A model generated the notes under the pieces. The model did no database searches. It was given only the letters and a program-made list of their open reading frames with translations, and was not told where the DNA came from. Of a stretch of DNA of 32,809 nucleotides, positions 14,815 to 23,789 are shown piece by piece. The stretch is taken from positions 1-32,809 of the forward strand of contig PLUL01000014.1 of assembly GCA_003164895.1 (NCBI GenBank). The letters are read 5' to 3'. The stretch comes from Bacteroidota bacterium. Its GTDB lineage: Bacteria; Bacteroidota; Bacteroidia; Palsa-948. Every line of letters starts with the position of its first letter. The stretch's first letter is position 1. The position numbers and the translations under genes were made by a program.

Positions 14815-16083
14815 GTGATAGTATTTATTAAAAACAACCAAATATATTCCAAGCCATTAGAGTATATTCTCTCTATACTTGGAAAAAATAAATCTTGTTC
14901 TATTAAATTTGTAAATGAAAAATCAAAAGCTCAATTGATTTTTGATCATACTGATCCTCTTTCCCTTCCAATCAACATGGAATTCTATTATTCTTTGTTA
15001 AACAAAAAAATATTTAATCATGAAGCTTATTTCATAGAGCATCCCTATTTACGGTTTCACAATACTGAAAATCCAGATTGGTTAGGTACAGCTTTTTATA
15101 TGATTAATTCGTTTCAAGAATATGCTGATGGACAAAACAATGATGTTCTTGATAGATATGGTAGATTTCGATACGACAAATCCTATCAGTATAAATTTAA
15201 CTGTATTGAAAGAAATTTAGTGCAAGAATGTTTTGATAATTTTTGCAAAGAGAATTTAGTTTTAAAAAATTTTTCAAGAATTGAAAAGAAATCAAGAGTG
15301 TTTCTTTCTCATGACATTGACACGATTTACGGCTCTTTTCTTCAGGATGGATTATGGGCTATAAAAAAAGGCAGATTGGATATTGTTCTGAAATTAATAA
15401 TGAATGAAATTTTGTCAAACCCACATTGGAAAAATATTGACAAAATAGTAAAACTTCATTCGGAATATGATTTAAAAAGTACATTTTTCTGGATAGCGAC
15501 AAAAAAAAGGAGTGCCAATAAAGTAAAAAATGCAGACTATTCAATTGGGAAACTAAATAATGTATTAAAATTTTCTCAGAGTAACGGACTGCATAAAAGT
15601 TGCTATGATACTTCAATAGATGAAGAATTGAAAAAGCTACCTTTTAAAACAAAATTAAACAGGTATCATTTCTTAAAGTTTACTTTACCATCATCATGGA
15701 ATGAAATAGAAAAATCTGAAATAAAATTTGATGCGAGTCTTGGTTATGCTGAAAGATATGGATTTAGAAATAGTTATGGTTTGCCGTTTAAACCCTACAA
15801 TATTTCTACTCAAGCACCGTATGATTTTATTGAGGTTCCGTTAAATGTTATGGATGGCACGCTTCATTGTTACATGGAAATTCCATTAAAGGAAACTGCT
15901 TCCAGTATAATTAATTTTATTGAAAAGAATAAAAATAATTCGGTTATTTCAATTTTATGGCACAATACTTATTTTACTAACTATAAATACTCCGGCTATC
16001 TCGAAGAATATAAAAAAGTACTTTTATACTTGAAAGAATCTGAAATAACATCCATTACACCAGAGGAAATACTCAATGACTAA
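14815..16083 (+). CDS. Polysaccharide deacetylase-like protein
   Basis: A 422-residue protein. The first ~160 residues are unfamiliar. The C-terminal part resembles NodB-fold deacetylases: the metal-binding SHDIDT is at 165-170, STFFWIA follows, GLHKSCYD replaces the usual GxHxxxH segment, and ISILWHNTYF comes near the end. Such enzymes remove N- or O-acetyl groups from sugars. The altered second motif means activity is uncertain. No signal peptide is seen, so action on a cytoplasmic precursor is plausible. GTG is the start, 10 nt after the cysteine desulfurase stop. It overlaps the following GNAT gene by 8 bp, implying a coupled pair. Strongly AT-rich, unlike the genes upstream. Confidence 0.75.
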   Translation: MIVFIKNNQIYSKPLEYILSILGKNKSCSIKFVNEKSKAQLIFDHTDPLSLPINMEFYYSLLNKKIFNHEAYFIEHPYLRFHNTENPDWLGTAFYMINSFQEYADGQNNDVLDRYGRFRYDKSYQYKFNCIERNLVQECFDNFCKENLVLKNFSRIEKKSRVFLSHDIDTIYGSFLQDGLWAIKKGRLDIVLKLIMNEILSNPHWKNIDKIVKLHSEYDLKSTFFWIATKKRSANKVKNADYSIGKLNNVLKFSQSNGLHKSCYDTSIDEELKKLPFKTKLNRYHFLKFTLPSSWNEIEKSEIKFDASLGYAERYGFRNSYGLPFKPYNISTQAPYDFIEVPLNVMDGTLHCYMEIPLKETASSIINFIEKNKNNSVISILWHNTYFTNYKYSGYLEEYKKVLLYLKESEITSITPEEILND

Positions 16084-17176
16084 AAAGAATATTGCAATAT
16101 TACTTCTTGAGGATTCAGATATTAATGAGGTTGTCGATTTTCATAATTTAATTTATAAGGACAATAGAACCAGAGAAGAATTTATTTGGGAGTTTTATAA
16201 AGCACCTGCAGGAAAAGCAATTTATGTAGTTGCGAAAGATGTTGAAACGAAAAAAATTGTTGGAACACAATGTGCTATTCCCATAAATTTAATTACTGCT
16301 GAAGGTACTACGATTCTCTCTGCAAAATCAGAAGACACTCTTGTTCATCCTGATTATCGAGGATTGAATATTTTTGAGAATATGTATCAGCTTCTTTTCA
16401 AGAAGTGCAGAGAAAATAATATTAAATATATATGGGGCTTTACATCGGCTAAAAAGCCATTTTTAAAACAAGGCTTTACTATTCCATACGATCATAGCCA
16501 GTCTTTGTTGGTAATTAATACCTTAACTTCATTTAAATATTTATCCGAGTTGAATACTCATAATAATGCATTCGATCGATTTAGAATATTTATTCTTTGT
16601 GTTTTATCAAAACTTCTTTCATTAAAAACTTATTTTCCTCATAGAATGGCGATAGTTGAAGATTTGACGAGTGTTGTAAAGGATAAAACATACGAACACG
16701 ATAATAGCCATCTTTTGAAGTTTGCTTTAGATAAGTCTTTTGCAATTAAACAAGATTCATCTTTTTTGAAATGGAGAATAGTAAATAATCCCTATCATGA
16801 TCAAATTATTAATATTTCCTTTTTTGAAAAATCAAAGATTATCGCTAACATTATTTTCAATGAGCACAAAGAAGGAATTTGGTATTTAATTAATGATGTC
16901 TATTTAAATGGGCTTGAGAAAAGTCAAAAAATATCACTACTTAATAAAGCTGTAAAATTATTGTTGAAGCAGAAGGAACACAAGGTTAATTTAATAAGAA
17001 CATGGGATTTTTCCCATAATGAATATGGTAAAAATGAAATTGAAGTGAGAAAAAAAAATGGTTTTCTTCATTTAGAAAGAGGAATATCTTTTGTTTGGAA
17101 AATCCTTGATGAGAAAGAAACATTAAGTCCACATAAGTTTATACTTTCCAGAATAGCTACTCAAGGAGTAATTTGA
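16076..17176 (+). CDS. GNAT-fold acyltransferase
   Basis: A 366-residue soluble protein. Residues about 5-145 carry a GNAT fold: YVVAKDVETKKIVGTQCAI (strands), an acetyl-CoA-binding turn at HPDYRG (91-96) followed by an amphipathic helix, then YIWGFTSAKKPFLKQGF. The C-terminal half (about 200-350) may be a second GNAT-like domain (SFLKWRIVNNPY ... INISFFEKSKIIANIIF), as in sugar N-acyltransferases of surface polysaccharide clusters. Together with the overlapping deacetylase gene it suggests remodelling of an amino sugar, removing one acyl group and adding another. That is inference. It ends convergently to the flippase across a palindrome. Confidence 0.75.
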   Translation: MTKKNIAILLLEDSDINEVVDFHNLIYKDNRTREEFIWEFYKAPAGKAIYVVAKDVETKKIVGTQCAIPINLITAEGTTILSAKSEDTLVHPDYRGLNIFENMYQLLFKKCRENNIKYIWGFTSAKKPFLKQGFTIPYDHSQSLLVINTLTSFKYLSELNTHNNAFDRFRIFILCVLSKLLSLKTYFPHRMAIVEDLTSVVKDKTYEHDNSHLLKFALDKSFAIKQDSSFLKWRIVNNPYHDQIINISFFEKSKIIANIIFNEHKEGIWYLINDVYLNGLEKSQKISLLNKAVKLLLKQKEHKVNLIRTWDFSHNEYGKNEIEVRKKNGFLHLERGISFVWKILDEKETLSPHKFILSRIATQGVI

Positions 17177-17192
17177 TTTTTAATTCATTCAA

Positions 17193-17220
17193 ATTTTCAT
17201 AAAGGATCCTTTGGGAAATT
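17193..17220. terminator. Bidirectional terminator-like palindrome between convergent genes
   Basis: AAAGGATCCTTT (17201-17212) is a perfect 12-bp palindrome. Imperfect pairing extends it from 17193 to 17220 (TTTC with GAAA). It fills the short gap between the GNAT and flippase stop codons. It is AT-rich and lacks a long T-run. Confidence 0.45.
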
Positions 17221-17222
17221 CA

Positions 17223-18677
17223 TTAAACAGTTGGCGGAAATACCATTTTTCTTATTAATGCAACTTCATTTTTATAAACAAATAGTGTGATGATTGAAAT
17301 CAAAATAAATTCGCTAACATGAAGAATGGTTATATTCATAAGTTTCGAAAAGAATATTTCTGTCATAATGATAATAGTTGAAAAAAAAACGGGAAGCATA
17401 ATGAGTTTTGTCATATTGAATTTATATGAAAATATTTTTCTACTCTCAAAATAAAGTAACACTACCTGAATAAGTTTTGAAAACAATCCTGCCCAAATTA
17501 TTCCCCACACTCCCCATGCTTTTATAAAAAATATACTTGTGATTACTTGAATAACAGAACTGATGAAAAATATTTTAGTAAGTACTTTTGTTTTCTTCTG
17601 AAAATATATAGGATTGAGAAACATATTATATAACCCTTTGAAGCCAAAACCAATAGCAAGAACAGGAACATAAATGAACGCTTGATAATACTGATCCTTA
17701 TAAACAATCAATGGAACAATTATCGGAATAAGTATTATGGTGACTAAAATTGCAGAAATAGATAATGCTGTAAATCCGCTATAATATTTATTTACCTCAA
17801 CTGAACTCTCACTCGCGCCTTTGTTTTTCCAGATTGAAAATATTTTTGGAGTGATTGAATTAGCAAGACCCATTTGAAGAAAATCAATCAACAGCGTACA
17901 TTTAACAGCAAAGTCGAAAACACCAACATCCGCAGAACTCATGTAATTATTAATAATATATCGATCAATATACGATACTACCCATCCAAGTAAATAATAA
18001 ATAGTTATTGGCATGCAGAAAGAAAAAATATCTCTCAATAAATCTTTTTTGAAATGCAAGCCGACTTCCGTAAGAAAAAAATACAATGCAAGAATAAAAA
18101 TTCCAATCCCCGATAAAAAACGTCCCCACATTGGACCAATAAGAGTATGCGGATATAAAAAAATACCTATTATTGAAATAATTATTGTTAGAATAAAATT
18201 AAATAAATTGATCCATAAAAATCTTTCAGGTCGCTGCTGATTGATAAGAAGATTGGAATATGTTTTAAAAAAACTGTTGAAGAAAGCTGTCAGTACTGAC
18301 ATAAATCCAAATGGGTAAAAATTTATATCTCCTCTTGTAAAAATATTCTTAAATGAAAAATCACCAATGCAAATAAAAATAAGAGTGAATAGAAGTCCTG
18401 AAATGAGTAGTAAAGCAATAACTGTTCCTAAACTTTCTTTCAGTTTTTTTTGATCATTTGACGTGTGAATATAATGAATGCCGATATAGGTATCCATCCC
18501 AAAATTCACAGCAATCTGAATTAGAAAAGTGAAACCAATATAAATTGCAAGTAATCCAAAATCAGATGTGGAAAGAAAGTTTGTGTAAAACGGAAGAAGT
18601 ATAATACTTGATCCCAGCGGTAATGCTCCAATTACAGTATATATAAAAGATGATTTGAAAAAATTCTTTGAAATCAT
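17223..18677 (-). CDS. Wzx-like polysaccharide flippase (MOP/MATE superfamily)
   Basis: A 484-residue integral membrane protein with about 12-14 hydrophobic segments spread over its length. The layout fits oligosaccharide flippases of the MOP exporter superfamily: an N-terminal SFIYTVIGALPLGSSIILLPFYTNFLSTSDFGLLAI block, YLLGWVVSYIDRYIINNYMSSADVGVFDFAVK around residue 225-260, and a C-terminal bundle. It would flip lipid-linked sugar units to the periplasm. It is last in a minus-strand group (methyltransferase, glycosyltransferase, methyltransferase, flippase), and its ATG overlaps the previous stop as ATGA. No Wzy-like polymerase is visible nearby. Confidence 0.88.
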   Translation of the reverse strand: MISKNFFKSSFIYTVIGALPLGSSIILLPFYTNFLSTSDFGLLAIYIGFTFLIQIAVNFGMDTYIGIHYIHTSNDQKKLKESLGTVIALLLISGLLFTLIFICIGDFSFKNIFTRGDINFYPFGFMSVLTAFFNSFFKTYSNLLINQQRPERFLWINLFNFILTIIISIIGIFLYPHTLIGPMWGRFLSGIGIFILALYFFLTEVGLHFKKDLLRDIFSFCMPITIYYLLGWVVSYIDRYIINNYMSSADVGVFDFAVKCTLLIDFLQMGLANSITPKIFSIWKNKGASESSVEVNKYYSGFTALSISAILVTIILIPIIVPLIVYKDQYYQAFIYVPVLAIGFGFKGLYNMFLNPIYFQKKTKVLTKIFFISSVIQVITSIFFIKAWGVWGIIWAGLFSKLIQVVLLYFESRKIFSYKFNMTKLIMLPVFFSTIIIMTEIFFSKLMNITILHVSEFILISIITLFVYKNEVALIRKMVFPPTV

Positions 18678-19378
18678 TTTTTAACTGACCTTAGGTAAAT
18701 AAAAAAATCGGCATTGGATGTGTTATTCGGATCTTTTAAATCAAATCTATAAGGATTTTCAATTTTATTTATCAGCGTGAATAATTTTTGATTTTCATCA
18801 ATCCATTTGGTGAAGTTCCTGCTTCTCTGATGGAAATCGTGTTTTTCAGAATAATTGCGGGAATAAATTATAACATATTTTTCGGAAGATTGAAATAAAT
18901 CAGTCATATATTTTGAAAATATCTCATCTTCTATAAGGTGATAAATTACATCTAAAGAAAGAGTTACTTCTGCTTTGAATAGTTGATGATTATCGCAAAA
19001 GGAAAGAGAATTGTAAACGTAAAAACTTTTCGATAAATCATTTTTGTATTTATTCATGCAAATTTTAATTGCAGTAGGTGAAACATCGAGCCCAATATAT
19101 TTTGGATATTTTATTAACGAGAGATTATTTCCATCACCACAACCGAATTCCATTGCAGAGAAAATATTTTTTCCTGCAATAAAATCATTGATTGTTCTTG
19201 CTTTGAATTCGGATAGTCGGTTATACGAGCCAGAACCAGAATTTCCACCTAATCTATAACGATCTTCCCAATATTTTTCTGAACCTGGAAATTGTTTATT
19301 CTTTATTTTTTTAAGAAAAAAATTAGTAATTCCTCCAACAATTGGAATTTTTAAAATAAAATTTAATAATGATTTCAT
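18674..19378 (-). CDS. SAM-dependent methyltransferase (class I)
   Basis: A 234-residue protein with the class I SAM-binding motif EFGCGDGNN (77-85), YIGLDVSPTAI (motif II) and TLSLDVIYHLIEDE (motif IV). The N terminus has a hydrophobic stretch and basic residues. The EKYWEDRYRLGGNSGSGSYNRLSEFKA block is typical of methyltransferases in surface-glycan clusters. The substrate, probably a sugar or lipid-linked glycan, is unknown. It is coupled to the flippase by an ATGA overlap. Confidence 0.85.
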   Translation of the reverse strand: MKSLLNFILKIPIVGGITNFFLKKIKNKQFPGSEKYWEDRYRLGGNSGSGSYNRLSEFKARTINDFIAGKNIFSAMEFGCGDGNNLSLIKYPKYIGLDVSPTAIKICMNKYKNDLSKSFYVYNSLSFCDNHQLFKAEVTLSLDVIYHLIEDEIFSKYMTDLFQSSEKYVIIYSRNYSEKHDFHQRSRNFTKWIDENQKLFTLINKIENPYRFDLKDPNNTSNADFFIYLRSVKK

Positions 19379-19414
19379 GTTCTAATTATTTTAACGAATA
19401 GGTCTAAGTAAAAT

Positions 19415-20443
19415 TTATGAGGTATATGTTTTTTTTCCGAACAGTTTAGCTAACCATTCGATATCCATATTGAGAAAACTGAAGAAATATCCAATAATCG
19501 AGCGGAGTCTCCATAAATAATTTTCTGTTCCTTTATAAAAAATAGCTTTTGAATAATCTTTTCTTGCTTCTGAAAATTTTTTCTGCATTAGTTTATATCT
19601 CCCAGAGCGAGCATACCCTATTTGAATATTTTTATTGAAGTAGTCATCAATTTCATTTTCTTTTATTTGAACATTTTTTTTGATTTCGTCAGGAAGTTTC
19701 GAGAGATGTTGTTTGATAAGTGCATAACAGCCAATTTGAATTTCAACAGGATAAGTTTTGGTAATTTGTCCGGAATAAATTCTCCATTGCCCTAAAATAG
19801 ATTCATCAAAATAAAATTCACCCATAATGCTAAGTTCTAACAAAGTAGGGAAATCTACGAGAGGCAGATTGAAGAGTTGAATAAATCCACCAATTTTATC
19901 CAAACATTCCTTCCTTATTAATAAGGTAAGTGCAGAAATACCTTTCATACGATAAAGTAAATTAAGAATACATCCTATGGGTTTATTGAAATAAAATTTT
20001 TTTTCTGCTGGATTACAGGAAGGATGTTCAGCATAAATTTCGCTTAAGTCATCTTTAACAGATTGGATTTTCCCCCATGCCACAACTATGTTCTCATTAT
20101 TTTCAAGTGGGAGAACTTGTCGTTCAAGTTTTTCGGGTTCCCATAAATCATCTCCTTCTAAGATTGCAATATATTTTCCTGAAGATTTTCCTAATCCGAA
20201 ATTATAGGTTTCTTTCAACCGGAATATTCCTATATTTTTTTGATTGTACACTTTAATTCTTGGATCCTTCGCTTGAAATTCAGATGCAATTTCAAATGTA
20301 TTATCTGTGCTGCCATCATTAATAATAATCATCTCCCAGTTTGAATAGGTTTGATTTTGCACAGAACGAATGCAATCTGCAATATATTTTCCGTGATTAT
20401 AAGTGGGAGTAAGTATAGATACTAGCGGGGGAGAACTATCCAT
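19415..20443 (-). CDS. Glycosyltransferase family 2
   Basis: A 342-residue GT-A fold transferase. The N terminus SILTPTYNHGKYIADCIRSVQ, the nucleotide-sugar motif INDGSTDNT (41-49) and the metal-binding EGDD (96-99) followed by LWEP are clear. The C-terminal ~130 residues are helical and TPR-like (QIGYARSGRYKLMQKKFSEARKDYSKAIFY), which is common in these enzymes. It probably adds one sugar to a lipid-linked surface glycan; donor and acceptor cannot be read from sequence. It starts 4 nt after the preceding methyltransferase stop, so the same operon. Confidence 0.92.
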   Translation of the reverse strand: MDSSPPLVSILTPTYNHGKYIADCIRSVQNQTYSNWEMIIINDGSTDNTFEIASEFQAKDPRIKVYNQKNIGIFRLKETYNFGLGKSSGKYIAILEGDDLWEPEKLERQVLPLENNENIVVAWGKIQSVKDDLSEIYAEHPSCNPAEKKFYFNKPIGCILNLLYRMKGISALTLLIRKECLDKIGGFIQLFNLPLVDFPTLLELSIMGEFYFDESILGQWRIYSGQITKTYPVEIQIGCYALIKQHLSKLPDEIKKNVQIKENEIDDYFNKNIQIGYARSGRYKLMQKKFSEARKDYSKAIFYKGTENYLWRLRSIIGYFFSFLNMDIEWLAKLFGKKTYTS

Positions 20444-20447
20444 TCGG

Positions 20448-21095
20448 TTAAAGTTGTTTTATGCACAATATTCCGAATGCTTTATCCGGATTATTAAAAG
20501 TAAAAAGTTGTGTGAAGAAAGAAAAATATTTCCATAGAATTCTTGGTTTGTATCTGATTGCAAACCGTTCGCCTCGTAATTTTTTATATCCTCCAAAACC
20601 ATAAATTGTATAACCGTAATTTTTCATTTCATCATATTCCCATCCTGATTTATGCTCCTGCCAAGGATTATTATCGTAAGGTCGTTGAATAACAAATCCA
20701 TTCGGAGTAAAAATAATTGTCTTTTTTCTGGCAATTCTTTCCATCTGTTGTTTCAGCCACAATCCTTTTTCTTTTTCAAGATGCTCGATCAAATCCAAAG
20801 CAGTAACAACGTCAAAACTTTTATCCGGAAATTTTTCTAAAGCGGTCATTACATCTTCAATAATAAATTCAGAGTGAGTATTGATCTTTTTTGCTTTTTC
20901 AATGCTTGGAACAAAAGCATCCAGTCCAACAGACCGTTCCATTCCGGATGTTATTTTTTTCATAGCAGGATTAAAACCACATCCAATATCAAGAAGCGAT
21001 TTGCAATCACGTGTTTCTTTATATATCGTATTTGTGAATTGTCTATAAAAAGGACCAAGAAGAAACTGATCAATATTTTTTTTAATGGTATTCAT
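20448..21095 (-). CDS. SAM-dependent methyltransferase (class I)
   Basis: A 215-residue methyltransferase and first gene of the minus-strand glycan operon. SAM-binding LLDIGCGFNP (34-43) and VVTALDLIEHLEKEKG (post-motif) are visible, along with VIQRPYDNNPWQEHKSGWEYDEMKNYGY, typical of methyltransferases in polysaccharide loci. The substrate is unknown. It is divergent from the GT4 gene, with TACTTTTG at 21109-21116 as its probable promoter. Confidence 0.85.
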   Translation of the reverse strand: MNTIKKNIDQFLLGPFYRQFTNTIYKETRDCKSLLDIGCGFNPAMKKITSGMERSVGLDAFVPSIEKAKKINTHSEFIIEDVMTALEKFPDKSFDVVTALDLIEHLEKEKGLWLKQQMERIARKKTIIFTPNGFVIQRPYDNNPWQEHKSGWEYDEMKNYGYTIYGFGGYKKLRGERFAIRYKPRILWKYFSFFTQLFTFNNPDKAFGILCIKQL

Positions 21096-21108
21096 AATGT
21101 GATGTGAA

Positions 21109-21116
21109 CAAAAGTA
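21109..21116 (-). promoter_or_regulatory. Putative -7 box (TACTTTTG) of the glycan operon
   Basis: A TAnnTTTG match on the minus strand, 13 nt before the ATG at 21095, giving a leader of about 7 nt. Without a clear -33 element it is moderate evidence only. Confidence 0.4.
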
Positions 21117-21150
21117 ACAAAAATCAATAAATCCTTAATAATGAGATTGC

Positions 21151-21158
21151 TATCTTTG
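21151..21158 (+). promoter_or_regulatory. Putative -7 box (TATCTTTG) of the GT4 gene
   Basis: A perfect TAnnTTTG on the plus strand, 16 nt before the ATG at 21175. It stands back-to-back with the box at 21109-21116. No good TTTG is seen upstream. Confidence 0.45.
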
Positions 21159-21174
21159 CACCTACAGATATTTT

Positions 21175-22296
21175 ATGAAAATATTATTTCTATCTAGTTT
21201 GTATCCTTCAAAGGAATATCCATTAAATGGAAATTTTATAAAAGAACATGCTTCTGCTATTAAAAATGCAGGAGAAGAAGTTGTTGTGCTTGCTCTTAAT
21301 GTATCTTACTGGGAAAATGTTTTTCGAAAACGTATTGAAAAATTTACTGATGAATATGGAATCGAAACTCATATTATTCATATCCAATCGAGATTTTATA
21401 AATGGATTTACATTAATCCGTTTTTTTTGTATTCAGTTTTACAAAAGTATTTTCATGAAACCATTTATCCTTCATTTAATCCCGATATTATTCATTCCAA
21501 TATATTATATCCATGCGCAATTATTGGCGATAAGCTTTCGGTGAAATATAATAAAACACATATAATCACAGAGCATTGGTCTAAGGTTGATAAGTATATG
21601 GGTACTAACCTTCTTTCGTTTCAAGGAAGAAGATCATATCGAAATGCTAAATTTATTACAGTGGTTTCTAAATTTCTAAAAAATAATATTTCGAAATATT
21701 TGCCTGATTCTTCTAAAATTAAAATTATTCCGAATGTAGTTGATATAAATATATTTTCATTCTCGCCTAAAAAATCAGATAATGATAAAGTAATTTTCTC
21801 TTGTATTGCAAAATGGAATCACCCTAAGCAACCAATGCTTTTTGTAAATGCGCTTGAACAAATATCCAAAATTATTTCTAAAAAAATAGAATTACATTTT
21901 GTTGGTGATGGTTCGCAACTAATAGAAATCAAGAAATTAAATTTAAGTTATAAAATTCATTTTTATGGAGATATTCCCAAACTCCATGTTGCTGAAATTC
22001 TTGATAAATCAGATTTTTTTCTTCATGCTTCTCTTATCGAAACTTTCTCAATTGTGGTTGCTGAAGCATTGTCAACTGGAACTCCAGTTATAGCATCGAA
22101 TGTTGGTGCTTTGCCTGAACTGGTGAATGAAGCCAATGGTATTCTTGTAGAAAATACTGTTCAAGAATGGGAAAAGGCAATTAATTCTGCAATGAAAATT
22201 TCATTTAATCATCTGGCAATAAGTGAAGCGGGTAAAAATAAATTCAGTAAGGAATCTATTGGAAAACAGTTTTCGGAACTTTACAAAAGTATTTAG
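21175..22296 (+). CDS. Glycosyltransferase family 4 (GT-B fold)
   Basis: A 373-residue GT-B retaining glycosyltransferase. The N-terminal MKILFLSSLYPSKEYPLNGNFIKEHA is the acceptor-side signature. The C-terminal domain has FVGDG and the EX7E motif (Glu289 and Glu297 in ETFSIVVAE), then STGTPVIASNVGALPELV, which binds the sugar nucleotide. It lies alone on the plus strand opposite the minus-strand glycan operon and converges on mnmE with 5 bp between the stop codons. Likely in the same polysaccharide pathway. Confidence 0.93.
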   Translation: MKILFLSSLYPSKEYPLNGNFIKEHASAIKNAGEEVVVLALNVSYWENVFRKRIEKFTDEYGIETHIIHIQSRFYKWIYINPFFLYSVLQKYFHETIYPSFNPDIIHSNILYPCAIIGDKLSVKYNKTHIITEHWSKVDKYMGTNLLSFQGRRSYRNAKFITVVSKFLKNNISKYLPDSSKIKIIPNVVDINIFSFSPKKSDNDKVIFSCIAKWNHPKQPMLFVNALEQISKIISKKIELHFVGDGSQLIEIKKLNLSYKIHFYGDIPKLHVAEILDKSDFFLHASLIETFSIVVAEALSTGTPVIASNVGALPELVNEANGILVENTVQEWEKAINSAMKISFNHLAISEAGKNKFSKESIGKQFSELYKSI

Positions 22297-22301
22297 TTCA
22301 T

Positions 22302-23723
22302 TTATTTGCCGATGCAAAACTTTGAAAAAATCGTTTGAAGCAGATCGTCCGTGCTAACCTCACCTGTAATCAAACCAAGATAATGAAGCGCATCCCGAAT
22401 ATCACTGGCAAGAAGTTCTCCTGATAATTTTTTTTCTAATCCTTCTTTTACTCTGGTAAGCGCATTGTTAGTTTGTTGAAGCGCTTCCACATGGCGAGCG
22501 TTGGTGATAATAGTTTCGGGAATGTTGCTTGACTTCTCATCAAAAATATCAATCAGCCGCGATTTGAGTTCTTCCAGATTTTGTTTTTCTTTTGATGAAA
22601 TAAAAATAATATCCTTAAAATGTGAATATTCTTTTTTAGTGTAAGCAATATCTTCTCTGTCAATTTTATTTCCTGTGATAATTAATTCTGCATTTGTAAT
22701 GTGTTGTTTTAATTCATCCAACTCTTTTTGTAATTCCGTGCTGCTGAGTTCGTGCACATCGAATAAATAAATCACAACGCTTGCTTCTTTCATTTTCTCA
22801 TACGTGCGGGCAACACCCATGGATTCGATCGTGTCGGTTGTTTTGCGAAGTCCTGCCGTGTCGATGAACCGAAAACGCACTCCTTCAATTACAATTTCAT
22901 CTTCAATGGCATCGCGCGTGGTGCCTGGAATATCTGAAACAATTGCTTTTTCTTCGTCAAGCAACGCATTTAATAAAGTTGATTTTCCTGCGTTCGGTCT
23001 TCCGGCAATGCAAACCGGAACACCATTCTTAATTACATTTCCAAGTTCGAAGGAGCGGATGAGTTTTTCTATGATACTTTGCAGAGACGAAACAAGTTTT
23101 GTTAATTCTGTTTTGCTGGCAAACTCCACATCTTCCTCGCTGAAATCAAGTTCGAGTTCAACCAATGAAGCAAAGTTGATAAGATTGTCGCGAAGTACTT
23201 TTATCTTGCTTGAAAATCCTCCGCGCATCTGCTGCATGGCAACGTGATGAGAAGTGGCGGAATGGGATGAGATGAGATCGGCAACCGCTTCTGCCTGCGA
23301 CAGATCAAACTTTCCGTTCATGAAAGCACGGAAAGTAAATTCGCCTGCATTGGCAAGACGCGCTCCGTGTTTCACCAACAAATGAAGTATCTGCTGCTGA
23401 ATATATTGTGAACCGTGACAGGAAATCTCGACAATATGTTCTCCTGTATAAGAAGTCGGTGCTTTAAAAAGTGAGATCACCACATCATCAATCACAATGT
23501 TGTTATGAATTATCTCTCCGTAATGAACTGTATGAGTTTTAAATTTGAAAAGATCGGCTGGTTTGGAATTCTTTTTTCTGAAAATCTTTCCGCAGATGCT
23601 CAGCGCATCTTTTCCCGAAACGCGGATAACAGCAATCGCTCCTGTTCCGGGTGGAGTGGACAGTGCACAGATGGTATCGTTATTCAGCGGACTTTTCACG
23701 AAAACAAAGTTATTAAATAACAT
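22302..23723 (-). CDS. mnmE: tRNA modification GTPase MnmE
   Basis: A 473-residue protein of usual length. With MnmG it installs the carboxymethylaminomethyl group on wobble uridine 34 of certain tRNAs. The N-terminal tetrahydrofolate-binding domain begins NDTICALSTPPG. The helical part contains the G domain with P-loop GRPNAGKS (241-248), TTRD (268-271), DTAG (288-291) and NKID (352-355). The C terminus ends FCIGK, whose cysteine is conserved. All motifs are intact. mnmG is not in the window. It is divergent from sucD with a 66-bp gap in which I cannot identify a convincing promoter. Confidence 0.97.
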   Translation of the reverse strand: MLFNNFVFVKSPLNNDTICALSTPPGTGAIAVIRVSGKDALSICGKIFRKKNSKPADLFKFKTHTVHYGEIIHNNIVIDDVVISLFKAPTSYTGEHIVEISCHGSQYIQQQILHLLVKHGARLANAGEFTFRAFMNGKFDLSQAEAVADLISSHSATSHHVAMQQMRGGFSSKIKVLRDNLINFASLVELELDFSEEDVEFASKTELTKLVSSLQSIIEKLIRSFELGNVIKNGVPVCIAGRPNAGKSTLLNALLDEEKAIVSDIPGTTRDAIEDEIVIEGVRFRFIDTAGLRKTTDTIESMGVARTYEKMKEASVVIYLFDVHELSSTELQKELDELKQHITNAELIITGNKIDREDIAYTKKEYSHFKDIIFISSKEKQNLEELKSRLIDIFDEKSSNIPETIITNARHVEALQQTNNALTRVKEGLEKKLSGELLASDIRDALHYLGLITGEVSTDDLLQTIFSKFCIGK

Positions 23724-23789
23724 CTTTACTAAAGAGGAAAACTTTAATTTAGCGGATTAAATTTAATAATCAATTATAAACTAAACTAT

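Noticed and set aside
22804-23247. 147-aa ORF antisense to mnmE
   Set aside because: It is a shadow of a conserved gene, and its low-complexity Ser-rich sequence reflects the opposite strand.
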